Part shown: positions 54,301 through 61,770 of the stretch, piece by piece
How positions within the stretch are numbered: position 1 is the stretch's first letter
Layout: every line of letters starts with the position of its first letter
Assembly (NCBI RefSeq): GCF_018617395.1
Contig: NZ_JACSKC010000002.1
Span: forward strand, 62,001-126,000
Source: Exiguobacterium sp. s48
GTDB lineage: Bacteria; Bacillota; Bacilli; Exiguobacteriales; Exiguobacteriaceae
DNA: 64,000 nt
Reading direction: 5' to 3'
Translations under genes and position numbers: made by a program
The notes under the pieces: model-generated
Databases searched by the model: none
The model's input: only the letters and a program-made list of their open reading frames with translations
What the model was told of the DNA's origin: nothing

Positions 54301-54870
54301 TGTCGATGTCCATTCCACAGCCGGGTCGAAGGCATCACTGCCATCACTGTCTCCCTTTGTAATCGTGTCTTTACGAATGAGCGATTGGTCAGCAGTCGCA
54401 ACGGTCGTTCCCCATTTTGTTCCTGGATCGAATCCAAGTTGACCGAAGACATCAAGAACCGTGTCTCCTTTTTTCAAGATGATCGTGTCATCCCCGTTGA
54501 AGTTCGTCACGGCGCTCACCGTATTCGATTTTGCTTTCAATGCGTCCGATGCACTACCGTTCACAATGACATATGTAGCCCCTGGTGCGAGTGTGCCCGT
54601 CAAATTCAATGTGTTGCCGGCCGTCGTACCTCCGTTTGAATACAGTTCAATTTTGTAAGCAGAAAGGTCGATTGTCGCGTTCGTTCCGTTGAACAACTCG
54701 ATGGCCTTGTTGTTGCTTGATCCTTCTACGTACTCCGAAATGAAAAGGTCTGATGCGTTTAATGTCTCAGCGTGTACGTTTGCCGCAATCGGTGTCACAC
54801 TGCTGACGATGAGTCCAGCTGATAAGGCGAGGCCAGTGACTGCCTTAAATGATTGTGTTGGTTTCCCCAT
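51364..54870 (-). CDS. large secreted multidomain nuclease (endonuclease/exonuclease/phosphatase family, ExeM/NucH-like)
   Basis: An 1168-aa exported protein. Signal peptide residues 1-35 (ending IAANVHAE). A lamin-tail domain follows at about 38-190 (DLFISEYVEGSSNNKAIELFN). An OB-fold segment (about 220-320, VTVKGVVTAKLANTISIQDA), a chitobiase-like beta domain (about 400-460, EIFYTLDGSDPKENGLRY) and a second OB-like region (about 475-560) come next. The EEP nuclease domain (about 770-1060) has catalytic motifs SYNLENFSN, IGVTEVQDND, ANHWNSKGGD, ALGDFNDFE and SDHDPV. A C-terminal beta domain ends SIIIKK; no sortase motif is seen. It should degrade extracellular DNA for nutrients or phosphate. 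Confidence 0.93.
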   Translation of the reverse strand: MGKPTQSFKAVTGLALSAGLIVSSVTPIAANVHAETLNASDLFISEYVEGSSNNKAIELFNGTNATIDLSAYKIELYSNGGTTAGNTLNLTGTLAPGATYVIVNGSASDALKAKSNTVSAVTNFNGDDTIILKKGDTVLDVFGQLGFDPGTKWGTTVATADQSLIRKDTITKGDSDGSDAFDPAVEWTSTPQDTFDNLGKHTFQGVEYGDGGTTEPPAPITPISIADARTKAENETVTVKGVVTAKLANTISIQDATGGLSIRPTSLAVNVGDEVVVTGVVGSYRELLQLNSAVVVSKQAATLPTAQVVTGEQINEDVESELVTVQNVTLTGSGQNLTATDGTKEFIVRDERGILDLQTDVNYSSITGIVQQFDDTYQIIPRDPSDTVIDTSVLRPAVAKPGAGTFVGAQDVTLSTTTADAEIFYTLDGSDPKENGLRYANPIHIENSTTLKTVVKTGDTFSAVSTFSYKITDKIRIHDIQGANHASPMNGQTVEGVEGIVTSTFVSSGTTYYFIQTPDAEADDDARTSEGIVLYGGRSIAGIQVGDLVKVNGKVSEYAIEGYSDRQQTDMKMTQIDTRNGKVEVVASGVTLPTPITIDASNLPTEFIDSDNLAVFNPEKDAIDFWESLEGMRVQTNNLKSVGPQEYGDLVTVLEDTPTETYNGGVLLKKNDANPERIQFRLEPNAEARDFDVATGDRFNGPIVGVVGYSFGNYKIQASLEDMKAAFVKGDAQREKTFIEAEEDQLTIASYNLENFSNNIKETSDEKALKLAKAFVNELNSPDIIGVTEVQDNDGQDKGAGSAADQSYQRLIDNIVAVGGKTYKYVNIDPENNQDGGAPDANIRVGFLYDPERVSLTEGMPAGDATTAVGYADGKLTYNPGRIDPTNEAFDRSRKPLAAQFDFQGENVIVIANHWNSKGGDTGFFGSQQPVVLGSEVQRKKIAQVVHNFVADVKTKNPEANVVALGDFNDFEFSDALQIFKGDLMTNMVEKVPAVDRYSYVYQGNSQVLDHILVSNRLAASTKIDMIHVNSDFTEMSGRASDHDPVLAQIDFTPEPEVELTRYTVENHPAARLVLQEDYIGVTIGKGTNFKNGIFVRGVYTELTGDPLKNVVVQVKPKEAGAIIDFKGATVKEVIVDGKNLAEIHGAKNVQRITYTKGASPSSIIIKK

Positions 54871-54969
54871 GTGTAAGTCTCCCTTAGATGTAATGGTCTA
54901 ATCCGATTTCCCCAACTCATGTCGTCATAAATAAGTGAATTTATATCCTCTTTTTTCAAAAAAACGACA

Positions 54970-54983
54970 TGATAGCGCTTACA
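54970..54983 (-). promoter_or_regulatory. cre site upstream of the nuclease gene
   Basis: TGATAGCGCTTACA fits the Bacillus cre consensus TGWNANCGNTNWCA at all 14 positions, 100 bp upstream of the nuclease start. It implies carbon-catabolite control by CcpA. Confidence 0.65.
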
Positions 54984-55121
54984 TTACTTTTCTTGTGACG
55001 AATCTCTTGAAAAATTATTCGTGTATTGTCAAAAATGGCACGTTCATTTCCCAAGTTTTTTACTACATGTTAAACATAACCAAGCAGACGTCAGAACTCA
55101 ATCCACTAAATACGAAGTTAT

Positions 55122-55139
55122 GATTACATTTTGATTACA
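55122..55139. repeat. 11-bp-phased direct repeat in the nuclease/esterase intergenic region
   Basis: GATTACA occurs at 55122-55128 and 55133-55139, exactly one helical turn apart. The spacing recalls PhoP-box TT(A/C/T)ACA repeats, but only two units are seen. The rest of 54871-55243 contains the cre site and the esterase promoter and no gene. Confidence 0.45.
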
Positions 55140-55161
55140 AGGTGAATGTGGTCGGAAGAAC

Positions 55162-55190
55162 TTGACGGTTGTCTCGATAACTTTTACACT
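55162..55190 (+). promoter_or_regulatory. promoter of the carboxylesterase gene
   Basis: -35 TTGACG (55162-55167), 17-bp spacer, -10 TACACT (55185-55190). Confidence 0.65.
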
Positions 55191-55243
55191 CTTCTAATAC
55201 GAATTAATTGTATCGGTTAAGTGTGAATTAAAAGGAGGCACTA

Positions 55244-56005
55244 ATGAAAGCAGTCAACTACCCAGTCATTCCTGGAGCAGGTGCGTTTTATTATGAAGGA
55301 AACGAAATTGGTATTTTGCTTTGCCACGGCTTTAACGGAACACCTCAGAGTGTACAAGACGTTGGAATTGAGCTGATGAAGCAAGGGTTTACGGTCTATG
55401 CTCCTCGCTTAAAGGGACACGGAACAGACCCAGAAGACTTTCGATGCTCAACGCATCGATGTTGGTATAAAAGTGTGATTGAAGGAATTGAGAGATTGCG
55501 TGAATCTTGTCAGACAATCATTGTCGTCGGTCAGTCCATGGGTGGAACGTTGGCACTCAAGACGGCACTTGAAGGAAAGGCGGATGCGGTTGTAACGATC
55601 AACGCTGCGTTATCGGTACCAGGATATGCGTGTCATGCGGCGGATACCGACTGTCGATTTATCGATGAAGACGCGCCTGACATCTTGGCAGAAGATGTAT
55701 ATGAGATTGTCTATGACCGTGTGCCGACTAGGGCGATTCGGGAATTGCTTTCACTGATTGACGAGGTGCGACCGCACGTCGGAGCGGTTGATGTGCCGAC
55801 GTATGTCATCCATTCTGCTGTCGACAACGTGGTTCCACCTTCCGACTCCATGTGGCTGTTTGATCAGTTACAAGGAACAAAAAAATACGCGGTGCTTCCG
55901 AACTCGTATCACGTCGCGACGATGGACCATGATTGGAAGCATTTGTCGAAGCTGATCACGACCTTCTGTGAACAGGTTGGGGCGCGCCATCGAAGTGCAG
56001 TGTAA
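55244..56005 (+). CDS. carboxylesterase (alpha/beta hydrolase, Est30/YvaK-like)
   Basis: A 253-aa protein with the triad S98 in VVGQSMGGTL, D194 in HSAVDNVVP and H223 in NSYHVATMDHD; the oxyanion region is LLCHGFNGTPQS. The wording matches thermostable carboxylesterase Est30 of Geobacillus and its relatives. It hydrolyses short-chain carboxylic esters in the cytosol. The start has AAAGGAGGCACTA upstream. Monocistronic with its own promoter and terminator. Confidence 0.93.
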   Translation: MKAVNYPVIPGAGAFYYEGNEIGILLCHGFNGTPQSVQDVGIELMKQGFTVYAPRLKGHGTDPEDFRCSTHRCWYKSVIEGIERLRESCQTIIVVGQSMGGTLALKTALEGKADAVVTINAALSVPGYACHAADTDCRFIDEDAPDILAEDVYEIVYDRVPTRAIRELLSLIDEVRPHVGAVDVPTYVIHSAVDNVVPPSDSMWLFDQLQGTKKYAVLPNSYHVATMDHDWKHLSKLITTFCEQVGARHRSAV

Positions 56006-56020
56006 AAACTGCATTTTTTT
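55996..56020 (+). terminator. terminator of the carboxylesterase gene
   Basis: TGCAGT / ACTGCA with the stop codon in the loop, then T7. Confidence 0.75.
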
Positions 56021-56033
56021 GTGGACTGATTCT

Positions 56034-56061
56034 TTGCAAACGCTTGCACTAGTGCTATGGT
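56034..56061 (+). promoter_or_regulatory. promoter and LacI/CcpA-type operator of the alpha-glucosidase gene
   Basis: -35 TTGCAA (56034-56039), 16-bp spacer, -10 TATGGT (56056-56061). The symmetric TGCAAACGCTTGCA (56035-56048) overlaps the -35, with a central CG as in cre or MalR-type sites. An operator here would block polymerase binding. Confidence 0.55.
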
Positions 56062-56101
56062 AGATGTGAATCATACCTTATTGTAGGAGGCACGGTGCCG
56101 T

Positions 56102-57793
56102 ATGGAGACGTTGTTCAGCCAAACGAAACAAACAGAAATCAGTCGTGTATGGTGGAAAGAGGCCATCGCCTATCAAATTTATCCACGGAGTTTTAACGAT
56201 TCGAATGGGGATGGAATCGGTGACCTTCGTGGAATCATTGAAAAGCTCGATTACTTAGAAGACCTTGGAATTGATGTCATTTGGATTTGTCCGATGTACA
56301 AATCACCGAACGATGATAACGGATATGATATTAGTGACTATCAAGACATTATGGATGAGTTCGGAACGATGGAAGATTTCGATGCCTTTCTAGAGGCCGT
56401 GCATGCACGGGGGATGAAGCTATTGCTCGACCTCGTCGTCAACCATACGTCGGACGAACATCCATGGTTCCTTGAATCGAAAAGTTCGAAAGACAATCCA
56501 AAACGGGATTGGTACATTTGGCGAGACGGGAAAGATGGGATGCCGCCGAGCAACTGGGCCAGTATCTTTGGCGGTTCCGCTTGGGAATATGACGAACCGA
56601 CCGACCAATATTACTTGCACGTCTTCTCGAAAAAGCAACCCGATTTGAATTGGGAGAATCATGACGTTCGAACGGCTGTCTATGACATGATCAACTGGTG
56701 GCTCGACAAAGGGGTCGACGGATTCCGTGTCGATGCAATCAGTCATATTAAAAAGATGCCGACGGAGACGATGCTCCCTTCTCCGGATGGAAAGCCGATC
56801 GTTACGGCCTTTTCGATGTATTCGAACATTGATGGAATTCATGAATATCTACAAGAGATGAAGCGAGAAACGTTCTCTAAATACGACATTATGACCGTTG
56901 GGGAGACGAACGGCATTGAACCGGAAGAAGCCGACCAATGGATGGGACCAGAGAATGGTGCGATGAACATGGCCTTTCATTTTGATCATGTCGATATCAT
57001 GCGACGGTCACGTCTTGCACCGCTCGATGTCGTTGAGTTGAAGCGAATCTTCGATAAGTGGCAACAAGGATTACGTGAGACAGGATGGAATGCTTTATAC
57101 ATTGAAAACCATGACATGGTGCGAGCTGTCTCGCTCGTCGGGGATGAGCATCATTATTGGCGTGAAAGTGCCACGGCGCTTGGGATGATGTACTTCTTCA
57201 TGCACGGGACGCCATTTATTTACCAAGGGCAAGAGATCGGGATGAAGAATGTGCCGCTCCCGTCCATTCATGACTATGATGATGTCGCGACAAAAAACGA
57301 GTACTTCGAACGGATCGCGAACGGGATGAGTGAAATCGACTCGATGCAACAAGTGTGGGGGACATCTCGTGATAACGTCCGGACACCGATCCAGTGGGAT
57401 GCCTCACCATATGCCGGCTTCTCGACGACGACCCCATGGATGCCGATTCATGAAGAGTATGAGACGCTCAACGTCGAGGCGCAACAGAACGATCAACACT
57501 CCATCCTGTCGTTCTATAAGGAGATGATCCGTCTTCGTCGAGCTGAGGAGACGTTCACGTATGGTCGTTATCGCGACGTCTTGCCCGAGCATAAGCAAGC
57601 CTTCGTCTATGAACGTACGTTTGAGAATAACCGTTTCTTCGTGGTCGTCAACTTGACCGCCAATCCGGCAGAAGTGACGATTTCGGAAATTGCAGGTGCT
57701 ACGCTTGTCATGACGAATGAGATTGACCCGGAAATGATTGATACGGAAACGTTCATGCTTCGACCATTTGCAGCACGGTTATATCGTTTATGA
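56102..57793 (+). CDS. GH13 alpha-glucosidase (oligo-1,6-glucosidase type)
   Basis: A 563-aa protein. Conserved GH13 regions: DLVVNHTSDEHPWF, GFRVDAISHI with nucleophile D211, TVGETNG with acid/base E268, and IENHDMVR with D338. QIYPRSFNDSNGDGIGDLRG and WWLDKGVDG place it in the GH13_31 oligo-1,6-glucosidase/alpha-glucosidase group. It is intracellular, without signal peptide, and releases glucose from isomalto- or malto-oligosaccharides. No transporter is adjacent. The ribosome site GGAGG lies 11 bases before the ATG. Confidence 0.95.
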   Translation: METLFSQTKQTEISRVWWKEAIAYQIYPRSFNDSNGDGIGDLRGIIEKLDYLEDLGIDVIWICPMYKSPNDDNGYDISDYQDIMDEFGTMEDFDAFLEAVHARGMKLLLDLVVNHTSDEHPWFLESKSSKDNPKRDWYIWRDGKDGMPPSNWASIFGGSAWEYDEPTDQYYLHVFSKKQPDLNWENHDVRTAVYDMINWWLDKGVDGFRVDAISHIKKMPTETMLPSPDGKPIVTAFSMYSNIDGIHEYLQEMKRETFSKYDIMTVGETNGIEPEEADQWMGPENGAMNMAFHFDHVDIMRRSRLAPLDVVELKRIFDKWQQGLRETGWNALYIENHDMVRAVSLVGDEHHYWRESATALGMMYFFMHGTPFIYQGQEIGMKNVPLPSIHDYDDVATKNEYFERIANGMSEIDSMQQVWGTSRDNVRTPIQWDASPYAGFSTTTPWMPIHEEYETLNVEAQQNDQHSILSFYKEMIRLRRAEETFTYGRYRDVLPEHKQAFVYERTFENNRFFVVVNLTANPAEVTISEIAGATLVMTNEIDPEMIDTETFMLRPFAARLYRL

Positions 57794-57796
57794 TAG

Positions 57797-57827
57797 AGAG
57801 GTACCTTCTGAGGAGGGTACCTCTTTT
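57797..57827 (+). terminator. terminator of the alpha-glucosidase gene
   Basis: AGAGGTACC / GGTACCTCT stem with 10-nt loop and TTTT. Confidence 0.8.
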
Positions 57828-57847
57828 GAATGAGAGGTGGAGTGTGG

Positions 57848-58186
57848 ATGCATACGATTGAATTTTCGAATGGAAACGATACGGTACAGATCGTGATTGT
57901 GAGTGCCAATCGCAAACATGTGACGTTAAAGATTGGGGAAAGCCGTATCGTGACATCCGTGACAGCATATCTCCGTTTCGGGGAAGCATTCGCGGAAGCT
58001 TTTCATGCTCTTCAAGGAACAGCGACACTTTGCGATGTAGACGAAAACGAGATCATCGACATCTTCTTTTCACGTCGAGGAGTACGTATTGAGTTTCGCG
58101 AGCCCCTTTCGATGCAGACATTGCAGACCGATCAAAGTTACATAACGGACCCAATACGACAAATCGGCATTTGGAATAGGCTGTGA
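57848..58186 (+). CDS. hypothetical 112-aa protein
   Basis: Start ATG at 57848 after GAGGTGGAGTGTGG. The protein begins HTIEFSNGNDTVQIVIVSAN, then VTLKIGESRIVTSVTAYLRF and a C-terminal half with FFSRRGVRIEFREPLSMQ. It appears to be a small mixed alpha/beta soluble protein. No family recognised. It lies between the glucosidase terminator and ywbE. Confidence 0.6.
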   Translation: MHTIEFSNGNDTVQIVIVSANRKHVTLKIGESRIVTSVTAYLRFGEAFAEAFHALQGTATLCDVDENEIIDIFFSRRGVRIEFREPLSMQTLQTDQSYITDPIRQIGIWNRL

Positions 58187-58243
58187 CAAATGAGGGAAAA
58201 GAGCATATGATAGAGATTGACTAAATGGAAAGGGGTGTCGGGT

Positions 58244-58447
58244 ATGGATGGAACGAAACGTGCTGACATTCGCCCAGGACTCCACGTCCAAATCGTTTTG
58301 AAACAAGATCAACGAAGCGGGAAGTTGACGAAAGGCGTCGTTCAAGATATATTGACGAACTCGCCACGTCATCCGCACGGAATCAAAGTGCGTTTGAGCG
58401 ATGGACAGGTCGGTCGTGTGAAAGTGATCGAAGCTGGAGGTGAGTAA
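58244..58447 (+). CDS. ywbE: YwbE family protein
   Basis: A 67-aa protein, DGTKRADIRPGLHVQIVLKQ followed by DQRSGKLTKGVVQDILTNSP and RHPHGIKVRLSDGQVGRVK, the full-length YwbE (DUF2196) family, a small SH3-like beta-barrel of unknown function. The start is the ATG after AAAGGGGTGTCGGGT. It is one base upstream of the 55-aa gene, whose ribosome site overlaps its stop. Confidence 0.9.
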   Translation: MDGTKRADIRPGLHVQIVLKQDQRSGKLTKGVVQDILTNSPRHPHGIKVRLSDGQVGRVKVIEAGGE

Positions 58448-58448
58448 G

Positions 58449-58616
58449 ATGAGCGAGAAAAAATTATCTTTTCAAGAAGCGATGAAACAAAAGCTGGCAG
58501 AAAAGAAGCAAAACCAAACAAAGGTTCCGACAGGTTTACACGGTACAAAACAGAAGCCGTTGACGAGCCAATTGACGAAAAAACCGAATAACCAGAAGAA
58601 ACGTACTGGTATTTAA
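58449..58616 (+). CDS. small basic protein of 55 aa downstream of ywbE
   Basis: ATG at 58449, preceded by GGAGGTGAGTAAG that overlaps the ywbE stop codon, so the two are translationally linked. The sequence SEKKLSFQEAMKQKLAEKKQ continues with NQTKVPTGLHGTKQKPLTSQ and ends KKRTGI. It is rich in K and Q, probably disordered, with no cysteine or membrane segment. A terminator follows five bases after the stop. The ribosome site, coupling and terminator support a real gene. Confidence 0.75.
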   Translation: MSEKKLSFQEAMKQKLAEKKQNQTKVPTGLHGTKQKPLTSQLTKKPNNQKKRTGI

Positions 58617-58620
58617 ACGT

Positions 58621-58652
58621 GCAGCTACTCGAATAGAGTGGCTGTTTTTTTG
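58621..58652 (+). terminator. terminator of the ywbE operon
   Basis: GCAGCTACTC / GAGTGGCTG stem with GAATA loop and T7. Confidence 0.82.
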
Positions 58653-58710
58653 AATGTTCGTTTCATTATTATGAAATATAATCATGATTTAATATTTCTA
58701 AACATTTTTA

Positions 58711-58724
58711 TGTAAGCGCTTTAA
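58711..58724. promoter_or_regulatory. cre-like site upstream of the symporter gene
   Basis: TGTAAGCGCTTTAA matches cre at 13 of 14 positions, about 70 bp upstream of the -35 below. Confidence 0.5.
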
Positions 58725-58792
58725 ATGTTTATAAATAAGGAATCTAGCTTGTCTAATGTGAAATAAGAGTGAAATTACCTACAAAAAAATTA

Positions 58793-58820
58793 TTGCTAAT
58801 TGTCAGAATCTTTGTATAAT
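58793..58820 (+). promoter_or_regulatory. promoter of the amino-acid symporter gene
   Basis: -35 TTGCTA (58793-58798), 16-bp spacer, -10 TATAAT (58815-58820). Confidence 0.65.
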
Positions 58821-58883
58821 TCAGAACTAAGACATCATAAAAAATCTCAACTTCAGATTTACACAACAGGGAGGAACTTATTC

Positions 58884-60356
58884 ATGGAAGCGATTCAAGG
58901 TTTGCTACAGGGAAGCGTCGACTTTTTGAACAACATCTTATGGTCGTACGTATTGATCGCCGTGCTCGTTGGAGCTGGGATCTACTTCACGATCAGAACA
59001 CGATTTATGCAATTCCGTTACTTAAAAGAAATGTTCCGGACGATTACAGATAAATCGGACGTGACGCCAGCGAAAGATGGTAAGAGTATTTCTTCAATGA
59101 AATCATTCTTTATCGGTGCCGCGACTCGAATCGGTACAGGTAACCTTGCCGGGGTCACGGTAGCGGTCACACTTGGTGGACCGGGAGCGGTCTTCTGGAT
59201 GTGGATCGTCGCCCTTCTCGGTGGTGCGACAGCCATGATTGAAAGCACGCTCGCTCAAGTATACAAAGTGAAAGACGATGTCGCGTACCGCGGTGGTCCG
59301 GCTTACTACATCGAAAAAGGTTTAAACAACCGTGCACTTGGAATCGTATTCGCGGTTCTCATTGCTGTCACATTCGGACTCATCTTCAACTCTGTTCAAT
59401 CGAACACAATCGCTGCAGCATTCGATAATGCATTCGGAATCGATGCAGCAATCGGTGGAGCAATCTTGGTCGTTCTTACTGGTCTTGTCATCTTTGGTGG
59501 TGTGCAACGTGTCGCGAACTTCTCGGCAATCGTCGTACCGGTCATGGCTGTTCTCTACCTTGCCATCGCACTCTACGTTGTCGTTGTGAACTTCGCTGAA
59601 CTTCCAGGCGTCTTCGCTATGATTTTCCAAAGCGCATTTGGTTTGAACGAAGCAGTCGGTGGTTCAATCGGTGCTGCGATTTCGATGGGTGTCCGTCGTG
59701 GACTCTTCTCGAACGAAGCAGGTATGGGTTCTGCACCAAACGCAGCAGCAGCAGCTGAAGTATCGCACCCTGCGAAACAAGGTTTCCTTCAATCACTCGG
59801 TGTATTCTTGGATACGTTGATCGTATGTACAGCAACTGCAGCAATCATCCTTCTCTCGGACAGCTACGCTGCTGGGAATGGTGAAGGGATTGTCCTTCTT
59901 CAAAACGCATTGACTGAACAAATCGGGGCACTTGCTCCAGCCTTCATCGCTGTCAGCGTCTTCTTGTTCGCCTTCAGCTCGATTGCAGGAAGCTACTACT
60001 ACGGTGAAACGAACATCGAATTCATTAAGAAGAGTAAAGGTGCAGTTCTCGGATTCCGTCTTGCGACAATGGCATTCGTCTTCATCGGAGCGGTTGCAAG
60101 CCTCGGATTCGTTTGGAGTCTCGCTGACCTCTTCATGGCAGGGATGACATTGATCAACATCGCGGCCATCACATTGCTCGGTGGCGTTGCCTTCAAAGTT
60201 CTTAAAGACTACGAGGAGCAACGTGCTCAAGGTCTCAACCCACGCTTCTCGGCTCGTAAACTCGGTATCGAGAACACAGAGTGCTGGGACGTGGAAGAAG
60301 ACGAAGTGGCACAAGGTACTGTTCAAGCAGCCGCTGCCGACTCTTCAAAATCTTAA
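58884..60356 (+). CDS. alanine/glycine:cation symporter (AgcS/AlsT family)
   Basis: A 490-aa membrane protein from ATG 58884 (AGGGAGGAACTTATTC). An in-frame extension to 58800 would run through the promoter and is rejected. The family signature FIGAATRIGTGNLAGVTVAV and GGPGAVFWMWIVALLGGATAM lie after the second helix, and RRGLFSNEAGMGSAPNAAAA further on is diagnostic. About ten helices in total. It imports alanine, glycine or glutamine with sodium or protons; the specific substrate is undecided. Confidence 0.95.
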   Translation: MEAIQGLLQGSVDFLNNILWSYVLIAVLVGAGIYFTIRTRFMQFRYLKEMFRTITDKSDVTPAKDGKSISSMKSFFIGAATRIGTGNLAGVTVAVTLGGPGAVFWMWIVALLGGATAMIESTLAQVYKVKDDVAYRGGPAYYIEKGLNNRALGIVFAVLIAVTFGLIFNSVQSNTIAAAFDNAFGIDAAIGGAILVVLTGLVIFGGVQRVANFSAIVVPVMAVLYLAIALYVVVVNFAELPGVFAMIFQSAFGLNEAVGGSIGAAISMGVRRGLFSNEAGMGSAPNAAAAAEVSHPAKQGFLQSLGVFLDTLIVCTATAAIILLSDSYAAGNGEGIVLLQNALTEQIGALAPAFIAVSVFLFAFSSIAGSYYYGETNIEFIKKSKGAVLGFRLATMAFVFIGAVASLGFVWSLADLFMAGMTLINIAAITLLGGVAFKVLKDYEEQRAQGLNPRFSARKLGIENTECWDVEEDEVAQGTVQAAAADSSKS

Positions 60357-60373
60357 TTTTTGAAACGAAACAA

Positions 60374-60408
60374 ACAGGGACCCTGCTAATCGGGGTCCCT
60401 GTCTTTTT
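60374..60408. terminator. bidirectional terminator between the symporter and formate/nitrite transporter genes
   Basis: ACAGGGACCC / GGGTCCCTGT stem, 9-nt loop, CTTTTT tail. Confidence 0.85.
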
Positions 60409-61207
60409 ATGCGTGATGACGCATCGGTTTGACGGCTTGATCCGTCTCTGATTTGTTCAAATATAAGTAACTTCCGGCGACGAATAAGGCACCACCGACA
60501 ATATTTCCGAGTGTGGCGAAGAACAAATTATAAAGGGCACCGCTGAAGGTGATGAGGTCCGACGGTACATAGTGGAGCGCAAGGGCGAAGACGCCCATGT
60601 TCGCAATCGAGTGCTCGAATCCGGCGGCAAAGAATACAACGACTGGGATCATCGTCAGCATGATCTTTGCGACGTCGTTGTTTGATTTTAATGGCATGAA
60701 GATGGCCAAACAAACGAGCACGTTACATAAGATTCCTTTTAAGAATATGGCGAGGGCATCCCCACCGATTTTTTTTGAGGCGACGACGGCAAGCAAGTGG
60801 TCACTCGTCACGTCACCCATACTGTGAGCACCGATGACGAGCAGGGACAGAATGACGGCACCAATCAGGTTACCAACCCAACTGAGTCCCCATATTTTGA
60901 CGAGGTCGAGCCAAGCGACACGTCCTCGTTTTGCACCGGTGTAGAGATACATCGTGTTACTCGTGAATAATTCTCCTCCCATCCAAACGATGAAGACGAG
61001 CGCGACTGAGAAACTGGCACCGGCGATGAGCATCGTACCAGGTGTGTCGATGAACATATTTCCGACAGTAAATGAAAAGACAACGCCAATCCCAATCAAA
61101 AAACCGGCGATGATGGATCGCAACATATATTGGGGAAATGAATGCTGAAGCAGTGACGATTTTTTAAACGCGGCTTCTTCCATATAATCGATGACTGGTT
61201 TTTCCAT
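60407..61207 (-). CDS. formate/nitrite transporter family protein
   Basis: A 266-aa FNT protein from ATG 61207 (AAGGAGGTCTTTTTC). Six helices; the FNT repeats are visible as GGELFTSNTMYLYTGAKRG in the first half and FAAGFEHSIANMG in the second, which carries the central histidine of the pore. It forms a pentameric channel for formate, nitrite or hydrosulfide. The N-terminal PVIDYMEEAAFKKSSLL is cytosolic. Confidence 0.94.
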   Translation of the reverse strand: MEKPVIDYMEEAAFKKSSLLQHSFPQYMLRSIIAGFLIGIGVVFSFTVGNMFIDTPGTMLIAGASFSVALVFIVWMGGELFTSNTMYLYTGAKRGRVAWLDLVKIWGLSWVGNLIGAVILSLLVIGAHSMGDVTSDHLLAVVASKKIGGDALAIFLKGILCNVLVCLAIFMPLKSNNDVAKIMLTMIPVVVFFAAGFEHSIANMGVFALALHYVPSDLITFSGALYNLFFATLGNIVGGALFVAGSYLYLNKSETDQAVKPMRHHA

Positions 61208-61300
61208 GAAAAAGACCTCCTTAGACCCTTTCAGTCTAGGAGGTTGACGTCGAGTTTGCAATTGTTTTCACAAACTTTTGAAAAGTTCTTATGAAACCGT

Positions 61301-61690
61301 TCACATTGTCGCCACGAGTTCGACTTTGATGCGGTCCGGGTCCTCAAAAAATAGTGCTGTATAGTTCGAGCCACCTGCGTGAGGAAAGCGGTCCGCATAC
61401 AGTTCGTGAAAACCACGAGCCGTGAGCTGTCGTCGGATTTCTTCTAGTTGTGCGAGCGAGGATGCATGAAACGCCAAGTGGTTCAAACCGGTTTTCTTCC
61501 GGTGATAGGGTGGCGTAAGATGATCCTCTTTCGTTTGAACGAACACAAGATATGTATCTCCGTAACGATAACTCCGTCCTTCCGGCCAAGATTGGTAGAT
61601 TGTGTATCCAAGTTGTTCACAGAGAAGCCATTCCCAGGCACCTACACTCTTATGTAGATTCGAAACATAAAGCTCAACATGGTGAAGCAT
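61301..61690 (-). CDS. VOC (glyoxalase/bleomycin-resistance) family protein
   Basis: A 129-aa protein from ATG 61690 after GAAAGGATGATTCTC. A metal-ligand histidine is in LHHVELYVSNLHKSV, another in LNHLAFHASSLAQLEEI, and a C-terminal glutamate in FFEDPDRIKVELVAT. This is a single-domain VOC metalloprotein; the substrate is unknown. Its closest look-alikes are dioxygenase or lyase types. Confidence 0.88.
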   Translation of the reverse strand: MLHHVELYVSNLHKSVGAWEWLLCEQLGYTIYQSWPEGRSYRYGDTYLVFVQTKEDHLTPPYHRKKTGLNHLAFHASSLAQLEEIRRQLTARGFHELYADRFPHAGGSNYTALFFEDPDRIKVELVATM

Positions 61691-61770
61691 GAGAATCATC
61701 CTTTCGATGGACGTTTGAAAACGGTCCGTTCGGTATAATTGAACTATACAACGTATGGGGGAGGAAGCAT

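Noticed and set aside
54935-55123. 62-codon open frame in the nuclease/esterase intergenic region
   Set aside because: No ribosome site, covers the cre site and repeat, and its composition is like non-coding AT-rich DNA.
58800-58883. N-terminal extension of the amino-acid symporter
   Set aside because: It runs through the -10 promoter element and lacks a ribosome site; the protein family begins at the ATG 58884.
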